IMG/VR virus record: IMGVR_UViG_3300027917_000150
Location: 1 to 28,190 of that record
Length of the DNA stretch: 28,190 nucleotides
Strand: one strand, 5' to 3'
Source: a virus
Position numbers and translations under genes: made by a program
The notes under the pieces: model-generated
The model's database searches: none
The model's input: the letters and a program-made list of their open reading frames with translations, nothing else
Told to the model about the DNA's origin: nothing
Shown here: one piece after another, positions 7,801-15,911 of the stretch
Layout of the letters: the number at the start of each line of letters is the position of its first letter
Numbering within the stretch: the first letter of the stretch is position 1

Positions 7801-10545
7801 GTTGATCACTGTAAAGCCGGGACGAGCAGGCAAGATTGCTTTAACCCAGTTCATGCGAAGCCAATTAGCACCCCGGTACATGGATTCTAGGTGCTTCTGG
7901 GGAATCTTACCAAGTAGCTTGGCCCGATCCGGGTTCTTCTGAACCAGCTCCATCCACCACTTGGTGAATGTACCCTCTTGGGGACCATCCTTCCACAGAG
8001 ATTTTGTTTTCAGGAACGCATCTTCTACGGCATTCCCAAGAGCTTGGTTTACATTCCGGAAATCATCAACATACCGCTGAGCCTGTTGTCGCAAGTGGCC
8101 CAGCTCTTCTGCAGACAGGAGGGGGTGTCCGGGTTCTATGGGCTGTCCGCTCCTGATTGCCTCTCTACGAGCAGTGGTCCACTCCTCTAATATTCGAGCG
8201 GCCTCATCAGCGTCGAAAGCATCCACACCTCTCTTGCCTTCCATGGCCTCGTCAATGAGCTTAGAGAGCTGGGAATTATATACTTCGTCGACAGCCCCAT
8301 CAAAAATCTTTATGAAGTCAGCTGGGTCTGTAATACCAAGGGTTCTAAGAACACCCTTGGAGCCTAACAGCCGGACCCGGTCTCCGAGGGAGAGTCCAAC
8401 TTTGTTCAATTTAGCGAGCTCATCCATGCGTCCGTACACGATGGCGGCAAAAGCCGCTCGCACTTGCTTGGTGCTTCCCAGAGAGCGCATCATCTTACCG
8501 CTCACACTGAGAACATCACCGGCCACCCAAGTCGCCATGGTCCGGGTAGACTGCTCCAGCATTGTTGCTCCCCAATTGCGGAGCGGCTGGATCGGACTCA
8601 CGAAGTCATCGGCGTGGCCGAATCCTTCATAGGCAAATCCCATAAGCTCATCAAGATATTTTGTTCCCTTGGCGGCTCTAGCGGCGTCGTCAATTAGCTT
8701 TGCGGCACCCTTGAATGGACCCTTCAATACAATGCCGGGTACCTTGAATATGTGCTTCAGGGGTTTCAGGAGCAGGCCAAATACAGCTCCGGGGATGTAG
8801 TTAGTGGGGTCAAAGAATGCTTCGCCCATGAGCTCAGACGCTGGGTCCGAGAACCGTTCGGTAATGTCATGGACTTCCCACTTCTCCAACCATCCGCCCT
8901 TCTGGAGTGTGGCGTCTGCAATTGCTTGGAGAGCTAACTCTTTGCGTTCATCAGAATCTGGGGCCATTGACCATGTATATCGGAAGGCATGGTCAGTGTA
9001 CTCGGGATTCATATTGGCCATGTCATTCTGAGCCTTGATGGCTATCAGCATGAGAGACCTAGCTTCCTCCGTCATATCTCGAACAAGCTGTCCCGTTGGG
9101 TCCTGCTGATAGAGCTCTATGGAATTGGTGTTTACCTCATCCATGATCTCCAAAGCCCGAGTGTAATTGCCAGTCTTCTCTTGTTCAATCTCAGCATAGA
9201 TTACCTGAGCCTGCCGGAGCTGATCCTTGGAAGCCCATCCCATCATCTGAACGTCTGCGTCTGTCAGGGAGTCCACATCCACGTTGATGGGGTTGCCTAT
9301 GAAGGACTGCCCAAACAGCTTGGACTGGTCTTTGTCTATGCCATACTGTTCCCATAGGTGAGCTTTGTCCGCATTTACTTCATCCCAGAACTTCTGTCGG
9401 AACCGATCATAATGCTTGGTTGCTTCATACATATTACGGCTTGCGTCGGACAAGAACGTCACACCAAACAAACGGAACCGCTCACCCAGAGTCATGTCCT
9501 TCCGCTGTTCGTGCTTCTGTATTAACTGCCAGTAGTCTGCCTTCGAACCGGCCAAAGCATCGTTCTTCTCTTCTTGGCTCATCCGTTGCCACATGTAAGC
9601 CCCGGTTCGAGCTTCTGGGCCATACTGCAGGTCTCCGAAGGCAATCCTATAGGCATCAGACAGAGACCCGGAGGTACCAACCTTCACACCATATACAAGG
9701 AATTCCGGTAAAGCTCGGGCCCAAGCCGCTACGGCTGGATACCAAGTTGTATTGGATAGAGTTTGATTGAAGTTTCGGAAGGCGGCATTCATGGACTGCC
9801 AAGCCCCAATAAGTCCCGTCTCCTCTCTTGGGGTTATTGGGAGAGCAGTGCCGCCCATGCCTTCCACACGATAGGGGGTAGTTTCTAGGTACTTCTGGTT
9901 CTCTTCATGCTCTTCTTGAAGAGTCTTGATCCGTTGGAGGGCCTGTTCATCAGTTATGCTTTGAATCTGTAGGGCCGCAAGCTCTTTACTGATCTCATCT
10001 TGTCGATCAAACGTCCGCTGTCGTTGCCGATTGGCCTCAGCCCGCTCTTCCTCACTCTTGACGAACTGTTGCTTCATGGCTTGAGCGGTGTACTGCTCGG
10101 CTCGATAGTGCTTAAACAGCTCACGGTTCCCGGGTTCATCGGGAACTCCATACTGCTCTTCTAGTTCTTTACCGGACAGGGAATCTAGGCGACCCAAAAC
10201 CTCGTCCATAGGGTGGTCGCCACCGGGGCGATAGCGAGGGCCCTTGGGGTCCAAGTCGTACTGGTCCATAATACGTTCGGGGGTACGACCTAAATTTATC
10301 CCCTTGGTTGCTTCCATTAGAAGCGTTTCGGGGGATTTAGGAGTCTCCTTCGGAGGTTCTGGTGCTCTTGCTCCCGGTTGGGGCTGTTGTTCTTGACGAC
10401 CAGTCTGGATAAATCGTCTGAATTCAGGAGCCTGCCAAAATTCCCTAGGTGGTGCGGACTCTCCGGTTCCGGCCTCTTCATGCTCTTGGCGGCGAGTAGT
10501 AAGCTCCCCTAATTGCCTACGAATAGATTCTAGAGGATTGGCCAT
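1900..10545 (-). CDS. Giant 2881-residue virion-type protein with HExxH peptidase motif
   Basis: The longest gene in the window, starting at ATG 10545 with a TAATG overlap to the gene before. Visible regions: a charged, Pro-rich N-terminus (1-120) and coiled coil (about 150-210); a hydrophobic patch (about 583-608); an ARPGF-x-VINFLDS-like segment near 905; a long coiled coil (about 1188-1232); the zinc-peptidase motif HEESHIRH at 1368-1375, with candidate third ligands at E1395/E1397 (EIEVRAFEDAL); a segment IIPFYMFPARSLPMW near 1940, of a kind I associate with very large phage proteins; many helical stretches; and a Gly/Tyr/Ser-rich linker (about 2752-2773) before the C-terminal domain. Such giant genes beside portal and capsid genes often encode internal or ejected virion proteins. 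I saw no N4-type RNA polymerase motifs. A role in ejection, envelope passage or head maturation is inference. Confidence 0.7.
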   Translation of the reverse strand: MANPLESIRRQLGELTTRRQEHEEAGTGESAPPREFWQAPEFRRFIQTGRQEQQPQPGARAPEPPKETPKSPETLLMEATKGINLGRTPERIMDQYDLDPKGPRYRPGGDHPMDEVLGRLDSLSGKELEEQYGVPDEPGNRELFKHYRAEQYTAQAMKQQFVKSEEERAEANRQRQRTFDRQDEISKELAALQIQSITDEQALQRIKTLQEEHEENQKYLETTPYRVEGMGGTALPITPREETGLIGAWQSMNAAFRNFNQTLSNTTWYPAVAAWARALPEFLVYGVKVGTSGSLSDAYRIAFGDLQYGPEARTGAYMWQRMSQEEKNDALAGSKADYWQLIQKHEQRKDMTLGERFRLFGVTFLSDASRNMYEATKHYDRFRQKFWDEVNADKAHLWEQYGIDKDQSKLFGQSFIGNPINVDVDSLTDADVQMMGWASKDQLRQAQVIYAEIEQEKTGNYTRALEIMDEVNTNSIELYQQDPTGQLVRDMTEEARSLMLIAIKAQNDMANMNPEYTDHAFRYTWSMAPDSDERKELALQAIADATLQKGGWLEKWEVHDITERFSDPASELMGEAFFDPTNYIPGAVFGLLLKPLKHIFKVPGIVLKGPFKGAAKLIDDAARAAKGTKYLDELMGFAYEGFGHADDFVSPIQPLRNWGATMLEQSTRTMATWVAGDVLSVSGKMMRSLGSTKQVRAAFAAIVYGRMDELAKLNKVGLSLGDRVRLLGSKGVLRTLGITDPADFIKIFDGAVDEVYNSQLSKLIDEAMEGKRGVDAFDADEAARILEEWTTARREAIRSGQPIEPGHPLLSAEELGHLRQQAQRYVDDFRNVNQALGNAVEDAFLKTKSLWKDGPQEGTFTKWWMELVQKNPDRAKLLGKIPQKHLESMYRGANWLRMNWVKAILPARPGFTVINFLDSSLRMILSGGSLMDDMATLVDMTPFIPHDVPGGFASVTTETGWNLNSRIAEGWWPKLGFLDIFLDGAKGSKNAWEAWVNGWMAINSAMETSLRIRVYAPAFVKEFRMVEDLIELRVKSLGLTDDLAQETKDLFMAARYASKNNPAKLKALVSQMADLKAGKTPFGLYFPEGWFDELSEAVGPENARRIASTIMDDLLLLVEADELGEAAVGNVFAKIENTIRERADEVNRAMEQNVAAEATSYSDPNHVSATAATSPEEAQAANDAIVERRRAEAWLRHREQKIAEFDNEIDHLRRGRNQLQEELDHINNRLGPEDSQLKLSFSEEEDDVLRARRAEIQNQLDEINTNLTAKRAEKDAFVERGWGAPTIEEVDELPHGALATTTPEGQIRIKRNITVDEFFEHIQGGGGSEASKQKARVLRRLESRGITIDTLREELDTPEKIRDFLIAHEESHIRHGDRSKYWENGADLTTPDKIEIEVRAFEDALEEVRAPDDVRGPQPMDADAPRDEFGRVEETDVSDPVADAVRSDEAAVADDRADYREFAGEDTMDTWERARASAEAHNATRAKWFEAKDDLIVARQNAKINLKLALDSGDTESVKMLTEQMDLIDGTVQYIDKVHATIITTGESGLYRGFLRNSYPNPYQGNRAERWALVDSMRKTYYDNARAVMEELYELAGTEDGMKELVRRLNENEAPSVADLVMASRDVNGEVATHGFEFRIEEGRLTGIRLSDDARLSPQYWDGSFADEFMSGSNWVEDPDVLRDFQRTFFGDGVGSRFEEVLNDPIAGPFIPEDVEIEVTVPSAEERASQQASRDHAEQVVDETWVILQETQGGLRFPKEVNSLGEYRSYLDELRDAALNRGDIFAADVIQNYREYITSQYNWIAQGQHGARPTFNLPPLDNYMPGTATAMRQIVMSETELRATGESMSALRGHVLGGLNDGSIFMTKLAEDQARALTALGDEYADLMIQGIDAANYGGEFLGQTFNGAVNFTNERMLDYTNYNNIEGFIKGYIIPFYMFPARSLPMWTKLMVESPWLATAYMKYMQHSERVAIEHGLINRYGDPLPSTRGRLPIPGTDIWFNATGPLSFRFALPMNYMWPDYEEREDVSPVTAAARYIWEAGRMFGITPFPYIQEMAYATNILDVNDTPRWSIIPQLDLILPPNWRRHLRQSLYKLHPWVADFMLPEVSWKDYLIEKAVLTKATEDIANGKNPEASALLAEQAIAYKEQDTRVVVKLLADRREEIIKERERRGDDFYGEDTMLWINEQLEILKDRDNPQAREYWLQTRSEVENSEYYLRGFGYFTGQYGRIHTDADAELILLKNDIMALQDGLNNEVVAAIFDLPTRAKERWDHYVDRAYSDPQGLISNLRDQIGWVTTPEGDAVRDPTARNEILLMQIQEDQQTRAYFKALDSLRYERDISLREAPVGDKQTRKAIYADYMARRGMLEMEDMYAEAFKTWYVGYKPKVLVYEDMVNLFFRIVQEDLPFYDKSKHTSYKEFEKEYEEYLAPENLAMMVSASGALWKQFSNIEWLHPELNQPKDIIGRLLEIATPEGFREWQKDNDTVDDAIMWAYQEHYLSGLFDAVDGKKNEDYELASRNYLRQFGESKRPDDLQMMQWITAEYGDRFDPVDIMEALKGRDFWDLDYRMLQDAMAEDGEEEALLDNRRSDILGAIPPGYRNTEFKDKFIELGGDESFIESYMWDAGDEIEITDLDYYSQQLGIAERAAGVLGFSLQPTDQELHERSTARRAQEAKAEWLDGETYPGFSAELGEYWNLDESGRKAYRQSNPQFAQAYRNYGSLIEEYAALNPEWAKYYQKDKADTIRSYTGVGYGGGGYSGSYGGSGQFGGEYSVRDRPIQPFIPAGKRTSMDTRRLAFSVGMAGPVGNIWFPDKIIKYTGKELPKRVNEAIAKGTGLDAVDEQFINNVKSKHPETEEFLSEVQNTVRRYASGGYVHQGH
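3479..3511 (-). repeat. 33-bp dispersed repeat, copy 1 (in the giant gene)
   Basis: Matches 25136-25168 at 32 of 33 positions in the same orientation and reading frame. Here it encodes EAPVGDKQTRK near residues 2345-2356 of the giant protein; the other copy encodes EAPAGDKQTRK at the C-terminus of a small protein. The only mismatch is 3500 against 25157. Confidence 0.9.
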
Positions 10546-10763
10546 TACTCGCTCTTGTCAGATTTGACCTTCACTTTCTCGACCTTCACTTTCTCGACTT
10601 CCTGAGGAACGTCGATGATTGGTTTCTCCATAAACACAATTAGGTTTGGAGGTACGGGTACAGCAGAGATGAAACTAAATCCATCCTCTGCAAATTTATT
10701 CACGATCTTCTCGGCCATATTCATGTCATTGACCGGGAGCTTGCTTAGTTTGTATTCTTTCAC
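10545..10763 (-). CDS. Small protein with DUF4177-like fold pattern and Lys/Val repeat tail
   Basis: A 72-residue protein. The body (about 1-48: AEKIVNKFAEDGFSFISAV, then a hydrophobic strand LIVFMEKP) resembles the DUF4177 pattern of small helix-strand proteins, where an N-terminal helix is followed by a Gly-Trp/Phe strand; this is a weak match by eye. The tail repeats EKVKV twice, from a short tandem DNA repeat at about 10559-10594. The start is GTG at 10763, overlapping the preceding stop (GTGA) and preceded by GGAGG 4 nt upstream. It lies between a Zn-binding small gene and the giant gene, overlapping both neighbours by a few bases, so it is probably co-translated. Function unknown. Confidence 0.7.
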   Translation of the reverse strand: MKEYKLSKLPVNDMNMAEKIVNKFAEDGFSFISAVPVPPNLIVFMEKPIIDVPQEVEKVKVEKVKVKSDKSE

Positions 10764-11086
10764 TTTGCCTCCACTATATCCCCATGGCTGATCAGGCTGT
10801 AGCCACAGTTAGGGCATATTCCACATCCCAGAGGGAGCGGGTTGCACATTCGAGTCCAAAAATTACAGCCGCATTTAGGAACTGTGGGCCACTCAAACTC
10901 TATTTCAATCATGGTTTGATTGTCCTCATGTTTATTAGCTACATCCATACCCGGATATAGATAGGTGCTTAGTTTGGCATCCCAATACATATCATCCTCA
11001 AAAACAGGAATGGGATCATCCCAAGCATCTCCCAACATACGAACAAATCTATTGACATTTACAGGTCGATTGATTTTGAAGTTCAT
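10760..11086 (-). CDS. Small Cys-rich, probable zinc-binding protein
   Basis: A 108-residue protein whose C-terminal third carries six cysteines (C72, C74, C81, C88, C91, C94), including CxC and CGICPNC, consistent with one or two zinc sites. The N-terminal 70 residues look globular, with aromatic and acidic residues. ATG at 11086 follows AGGAGAG, a good ribosome site that overlaps the stop region of the gene before. It sits in the packaging and head gene run, so a minor structural or assembly role is possible, but I do not recognise the family. Confidence 0.7.
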   Translation of the reverse strand: MNFKINRPVNVNRFVRMLGDAWDDPIPVFEDDMYWDAKLSTYLYPGMDVANKHEDNQTMIEIEFEWPTVPKCGCNFWTRMCNPLPLGCGICPNCGYSLISHGDIVEAK

Positions 11087-11094
11087 TATCTCTC

Positions 11095-12294
11095 CTAGAA
11101 ACTAAGTCGAGGGTTCCTCTCCCCGGGCATAAACGCCCCAGACGGGGTTCTGGTCATTCTCGGAGGGGCATTTGTCAGGAACGGACTGAAAATCATTCGT
11201 GCCATCTCAGCAAATGGTCCCAGCTCACTGCCCTGCCCAGCCTGCGACATTAGGGGGTCCATGACGCCCCGAAGGTCCTGTGCTTGCTGTCGGGTCAGTT
11301 TGCCCTCATTGCCCATGGAACCGGTAGCACTAGCGATCGAACGAAGATACTCATATCCGGGTCCGAACTTGAAGTCCTCTCCGCCTCCTAATGCATTTAC
11401 CATATTATCCAGAGCGGTCACGGCTTCATTAGCCCGTCCTGCCGACTGGAAGTATCCCTCATCCAGTGTTTGGGGAGCAGTAAAGCCCATAGCGGCCTGC
11501 TCTGCGGACTGCGCTGGCTGGAATATAGACGGGATCGCCCCGCCAATAAGCCCAGCATGGGTACCTAGATCAGCCTCGTCGGGACTCAGGGAATACAGTT
11601 CCCATGGGTTGTCCGACTTCTGCATACTCCACATGGTAGCCAATTGGTTTGCGGACGCTCGAGCATCTTCGTCACTAAGGGTTCCAGAACCGATAAGTGC
11701 GTTCTGCATCAGGGTATAGGCCACCAAGGGGTTGTTGAGCTCTCCCATGTCCGTGGGGATCATCGGTTTCCACCAGTCCGGAGAACCCTCTCCCACGCTG
11801 TAGTCACCGATCGTCCAATTTATGTCAGAGGGTTGGTATCCAGTTGACTGGGTGTAGCCGCCACCTCCACCACCATAGCCACCGCCCCCGTAGTATCCAT
11901 ACCCACCGGATTGTGGATTAAAATCCTGACCATATGCCAGAGGGAACTGTTCATTATAACCAAAATAAGTGTCCTCGAACTCTACGCCCGGAACATTTCC
12001 CGGATTATATCCAGTATTATATACCCAAGGATACAATGTAGCTAGTCCACCGGGAGTTTCGCTAATCGGATAGTGTCCAGTCTCTCCATACAACCATTCG
12101 TTGGTATACGTATTCACCCCGGGCTGGAAACCTTCGTTAGGGTCTTCCTCCGGTGAGCTTTGAGATGTTCCTCCTCCACCCGTATTGGTAGGAGGAATGT
12201 AGCTCGTATAACTAAGCCCACTGGGAGCACTTACTGTCCCACTCTTCTGGGTATAGTCCTGAGCAGTATTAAAATAGTCTATAGGATATGGCAT
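11095..12294 (-). CDS. Gly/Tyr-rich protein of the head-gene cluster, unknown function
   Basis: A 399-residue protein between portal and giant genes. The N-terminal 170 residues are of low complexity: Thr/Ser/Pro-rich, then Tyr/Gly/Asn-rich, with a dense Gly-Tyr tract at about 130-147 (GGYGYYGGGGYGG). The remainder looks helical (about 175-350, Ala/Leu/Met/Gln-rich) and ends in an Arg/Pro-rich tail. There is no signal peptide or membrane segment. The start is ATG at 12294 in a TAATG overlap with the 70-residue gene. A similar Gly-Tyr tract occurs near the C-terminus of the giant protein, which hints at a shared assembly property. A virion role is inferred from position only. Confidence 0.75.
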   Translation of the reverse strand: MPYPIDYFNTAQDYTQKSGTVSAPSGLSYTSYIPPTNTGGGGTSQSSPEEDPNEGFQPGVNTYTNEWLYGETGHYPISETPGGLATLYPWVYNTGYNPGNVPGVEFEDTYFGYNEQFPLAYGQDFNPQSGGYGYYGGGGYGGGGGGYTQSTGYQPSDINWTIGDYSVGEGSPDWWKPMIPTDMGELNNPLVAYTLMQNALIGSGTLSDEDARASANQLATMWSMQKSDNPWELYSLSPDEADLGTHAGLIGGAIPSIFQPAQSAEQAAMGFTAPQTLDEGYFQSAGRANEAVTALDNMVNALGGGEDFKFGPGYEYLRSIASATGSMGNEGKLTRQQAQDLRGVMDPLMSQAGQGSELGPFAEMARMIFSPFLTNAPPRMTRTPSGAFMPGERNPRLSF

Positions 12295-12506
12295 TACTCT
12301 ACCCCCATCCTCCGGCTCTCCATCTCCCGGATATATCTAGCTGATGCATCGCTTCCGTACTTGGTCTCAATGTTCTTGAAGTCGTCAGCGGTTAAGGTGT
12401 CGTAGAACTTCAAATCTGGGTCCATCTTGTCGTCAGCGAGAACTCGGCTTACTTGATCCACGGCCTGTCCCGTCAGCTTGGTTATGTTATCGTAATCAAT
12501 TCCCAT
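12294..12506 (-). CDS. Small acidic helical protein downstream of portal
   Basis: A 70-residue, Asp/Lys-rich, mostly helical protein without Cys or membrane segments. It starts at ATG 12506 within the portal stop (TAATG) and ends in a TAATG overlap with the next gene, so it is almost certainly translated with them. Its size and position would fit a head-completion or assembly factor, but I do not recognise the family. Confidence 0.75.
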   Translation of the reverse strand: MGIDYDNITKLTGQAVDQVSRVLADDKMDPDLKFYDTLTADDFKNIETKYGSDASARYIREMESRRMGVE

Positions 12507-14365
12507 TATCCTAATCCCGGCAGAGCTGATTTCAGCTGGTCCATGAAACTAGCTTCGCCCTGACCAGCGGGTTGTCCGCCCTGCTCTTGTGGAGTGGGCT
12601 GTCCGGTAGGGCTTGGTCCACCCTGTAGCTGTTCCGGATTTGGAGGAGCGGCTCCCTGTTGTCCTTGAATGCCACTTTGAGTTAGCTGTTCATACACAAC
12701 CTCGGCAACCTCGTCTCCTGCATCTGCCAACTCCTTCATATTCCTCATTATACCATACTGCACAACGGCCGGATGCATCCTAGCCATGTCCATTATGATC
12801 TTGTCCATCTCATCATCCGGCTGTTGGATGTCGTAGTAGCGTTCCATAATGGTGCTCTGAGACAGGGTCCCACGAGCCTGTGATGCAATTGCGGACTTGC
12901 GTGTCTGCTCTCCCGGGAACTCTGGTTTAAGTCTACACTTGATCTTGTAGTCCGCCATGTCCGGGGTAACAATCGACTCTACAAAATCCCGGCCCTTCAT
13001 TGACCCATACACCCGAATGGAAGCGTCGGGTGCGAACTTCGCTGACAGCCTCATAATCTTACCAGCCACTGTGCTGAACAGTATCTCTAGGTGCTTCACC
13101 GGTTGCTCTAGCCGGATACGGTTCTGGTCTGTCTGTTGTGACAGGGAGTATCCGGATACCGCTGATGCGCTGTCTCCAAAGGCCGACTCAGTGAAGCCGG
13201 TCTGTTGTAGTCTGCCCCGCAAGAAATCTATGTGGTCACTTACGTCAGGCGGGTTCCCCGGCCACTTGGGGAATGCAATGTCCTCATCCAGTCCCATCGG
13301 TACGTGGGTGCCCAGAACCGCATCAAACTTGAAGTTCCGTCCGGGCATGGCTTTCGTCACAATCGGCAAGCTGGACAGTAGGTTGATCTGACGAGCCCTG
13401 CGGTTGATGGCGTTCTCTAAAGAAGTAACCGTTTCTTGAAGAGGCTGGATTGCAGAAGCAGTCCATTCCTTGGGTACGTCCCGGTTCAGGGGCTTCCAGA
13501 ACTGGACCGAGTACGGGAGGTCATCATAGTTGGTTTCCTGAAGGTCCCAAATAAATTCATTATCAAATAGCAGGCACTTCAGAACCATCCACTCTTCCCG
13601 AAACTCTTCCGATCCAAGTACGTGATTAAACCCCAGTGATACGGGACGCTTCTCCCATCTCCAGTGGTCGATCAGCTCTCCTTCAGTCTCCCGCTTCTGC
13701 TTGTCGTCTAGATGCATGTAATTTCGAAGCTGAAGTCCGTACAGGTCCTCAACTTCCTTGACCGTCATGCGCTCTACTCGAAATACCTGTCCCCACCGAC
13801 GTGGTCCACCCTTCAACCAATAGGTCTTCTTAGGGTCAATTACCTGAAGCCGGTTGGGAGTCTCATGGTAGTGTTGCACCATGCGAATACCCTCAGGGGA
13901 TTTCTTGTCCGGGATCGGCCTTGCCCCCATATCATATTCCTCAGCCAGAATCGGGTCCCATGCCGTATACAACACAGCAGACCCATCCCTAGCTAAGTGA
14001 AGGGCGGTCTCATATTCAATGTTGTATTCCTCACGCTCTGAGTTTGCTTCGAAAGTCCCCGCTACGTACTTCTCTATTCTAGAAGACTCTTCCTGAGATA
14101 CGAGGGAATTCGTGAGTCCGTAAGCCTTCCATTCCAAGGGATGAGCCAGTATGATCCCGACAGCGAGGTCAACCACGTTAGTTGGTGTGGGGTCATTAAA
14201 TCTCTCTTCTCCGGGCTTAGCCCGTCCACGAGTGACATAGTGCTGAAAATTGTACCAGTTTCTGCTTGTGTCAATCTCATCATGCCATTCTTTACAGGAA
14301 GTCTTTGCCTTAGCGTAGTCTTTCAGGACCTCGAGCAGGCCCTCGTCGTTCACAGCTGGTAGCAT
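12506..14365 (-). CDS. Portal-like protein
   Basis: A 619-residue protein directly after the large terminase, the standard place for the portal, a dodecameric ring through which DNA enters and leaves the head. Supporting signs: length in the portal range; an N-terminal region with NDPTPTNVVDLAVGIILAHP and mixed strands and helices; a central part around WKPLNRDVPKEWTASAIQPL; and a long Gln/Arg/Leu-rich helix region (QQTDQNRIRLEQPVKHLEI) like portal stem-wing helices. The C-terminal ~55 residues are Gly/Gln/Pro-rich and look disordered. ATG at 14365 lies one base after the terminase stop, with AAGAGAT just upstream. The assignment rests on context and general architecture rather than a diagnostic motif. 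Confidence 0.85.
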   Translation of the reverse strand: MLPAVNDEGLLEVLKDYAKAKTSCKEWHDEIDTSRNWYNFQHYVTRGRAKPGEERFNDPTPTNVVDLAVGIILAHPLEWKAYGLTNSLVSQEESSRIEKYVAGTFEANSEREEYNIEYETALHLARDGSAVLYTAWDPILAEEYDMGARPIPDKKSPEGIRMVQHYHETPNRLQVIDPKKTYWLKGGPRRWGQVFRVERMTVKEVEDLYGLQLRNYMHLDDKQKRETEGELIDHWRWEKRPVSLGFNHVLGSEEFREEWMVLKCLLFDNEFIWDLQETNYDDLPYSVQFWKPLNRDVPKEWTASAIQPLQETVTSLENAINRRARQINLLSSLPIVTKAMPGRNFKFDAVLGTHVPMGLDEDIAFPKWPGNPPDVSDHIDFLRGRLQQTGFTESAFGDSASAVSGYSLSQQTDQNRIRLEQPVKHLEILFSTVAGKIMRLSAKFAPDASIRVYGSMKGRDFVESIVTPDMADYKIKCRLKPEFPGEQTRKSAIASQARGTLSQSTIMERYYDIQQPDDEMDKIIMDMARMHPAVVQYGIMRNMKELADAGDEVAEVVYEQLTQSGIQGQQGAAPPNPEQLQGGPSPTGQPTPQEQGGQPAGQGEASFMDQLKSALPGLG

Positions 14366-14366
14366 A

Positions 14367-15911
14367 TTAATCTCTTAGCTCCGGAGGAAGAGCCGCTTCC
14401 ATCTCACGCTGGATCGGATCGACGTAAGTGAATTCGGAGATATCCCCGAATGGTGACTCGACCACGATCTCTTCCGTGTTATCCACTCCCCCTCTCTCTA
14501 CTGCGTCAAAGGCTGAGATAGCCAGAGCTGTTGCAAAATCCACCTTGTTGCGTCCCTGTCTAATAGGTTTGGTGAGCATGTAGCCCTTCGACTTCACATC
14601 CACTGCCGCAAATCTTATGTGTTCCCTAGCGTCATCGGCCACATAAGCCGCTAGTTTCCCCTGAACCAGAAGATCATACAAATTATGTGTGGCCGCAGTC
14701 ATTGTCGTCTGGTTCTGTGTAAACTCCTCCGTACGAATTCCGAACTTCTCCAGATTGGTCATCGCTTGATGCATCTGTGTTGGGTCGTAGCGAACGATGG
14801 TAATCGGGTGGTATCGATGCATCTCTTTGATGTAGTCTTCCACCACCGTGAAGTCGAACTTATCATCCGGAGATGGTTTCCATATTCGATGAAACGCTAT
14901 TCCTACCTCCTGCGTGGTCGGGTTGAAATACGTTCCTACCACCGCAGTTGAGTCGTGCTTCGGTGCCGCATCCACTCCCACAGATATCGGAAGTCCAAAG
15001 GACCCTGAGTCCTTGTAGTAGCGGAGTGGCCCATCCAACTTCAAAGCCGCTTCATCCCAGTACCGGATCGGAATGAATTCCTCTTTGGTTGTGACCCACT
15101 GATTTCTATGCAACCGCAAGAAGTCATTGGGTCGGAGCGTGGCCATCTGCTCGTCATAATACTCAGAAGTCTGCCACGGCATTCGGGGAACTGTGTCCCA
15201 AAACACGAATACCTTGCCAAGACGTCTACAGACAGGCTCGCCGTTATCGTCGACGATGTCAGCGAGCTCCGGGACCGGCTCCCCGTTTACGAACGCCATC
15301 TCATACAGGTCCCAAAGAAGTTCAGATTCTCCTTCGAACCCCGCATAAGTAACGATTACTCTCAACGGGTTCCGTACAGTAGGCGGCGGGGTCATCTCCG
15401 CCCACAGTTTACGTGAGCGTTCTGACGTATAACCCCACAGCTCGTCCCATAAAGTTAGACCCTGACGACCTCCAGCTACTGATCGATACTCAGAAGCCAA
15501 TGCACGAACGAAGGTACCGTTGGGATAGTATACGACTGACTTCTGGGCCTTGAAGCCCTTCTTACGTGCATCATAGGCAATGTCGTCGTAGACACGAGAT
15601 TGTGCCTGCTCTTCGTCATTAGCCAAGCAATATATTTCCGAATTTGCTGGTCCCTCTTCGGCATACCAAGCCCCAATCCCAGCGGCCAACGTCGTCTTGC
15701 CGGACTTCTTGATCGTGCTGTACACGATTGTAACATACGGAAAATTGCCATTCTCGTCCGGCGTAAGACAATGTTCCAATACTCTTCGTTGGGTATGGTC
15801 GTCGAGAATATGTAACTTGCCCTCTCCGGTCCATCCCTCTAATAGGTCCCAATCTTCCCGGATGAAGAAGCCAGCGTCCGGGTCATCGGCCCACTGAACA
15901 AATCCCCGCAA
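14367..15911 (-). CDS. terL: Terminase large subunit (packaging ATPase and nuclease)
   Basis: A 514-residue motor protein that cuts and pumps phage DNA into the prohead. The ATPase domain shows a Walker A-type STIKKSGKTT (65-74) and a Walker B LTLWDE (152-157) with catalytic E157. The C-terminal RNase H-like nuclease has VGVDAAPKHD (D313), RYDPT (D376) and KVDFATAL (D458), three acidic residues expected to bind metal. Length and domain order are normal. The start appears to be TTG at 15911 (TAATTG overlap with the previous stop), with AGG 7 nt upstream; no ATG or GTG exists before the ATPase core. It lies between a Gly/Arg-rich gene and the portal. No separate small terminase is recognisable nearby. 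Confidence 0.96.
   Translation of the reverse strand: MRGFVQWADDPDAGFFIREDWDLLEGWTGEGKLHILDDHTQRRVLEHCLTPDENGNFPYVTIVYSTIKKSGKTTLAAGIGAWYAEEGPANSEIYCLANDEEQAQSRVYDDIAYDARKKGFKAQKSVVYYPNGTFVRALASEYRSVAGGRQGLTLWDELWGYTSERSRKLWAEMTPPPTVRNPLRVIVTYAGFEGESELLWDLYEMAFVNGEPVPELADIVDDNGEPVCRRLGKVFVFWDTVPRMPWQTSEYYDEQMATLRPNDFLRLHRNQWVTTKEEFIPIRYWDEAALKLDGPLRYYKDSGSFGLPISVGVDAAPKHDSTAVVGTYFNPTTQEVGIAFHRIWKPSPDDKFDFTVVEDYIKEMHRYHPITIVRYDPTQMHQAMTNLEKFGIRTEEFTQNQTTMTAATHNLYDLLVQGKLAAYVADDAREHIRFAAVDVKSKGYMLTKPIRQGRNKVDFATALAISAFDAVERGGVDNTEEIVVESPFGDISEFTYVDPIQREMEAALPPELRD

Noticed and set aside
7097-7942. 281-codon plus-strand ORF
   Set aside because: It is antisense to the giant gene, Ser/Arg-rich as expected for a shadow frame, and has no ribosome site.
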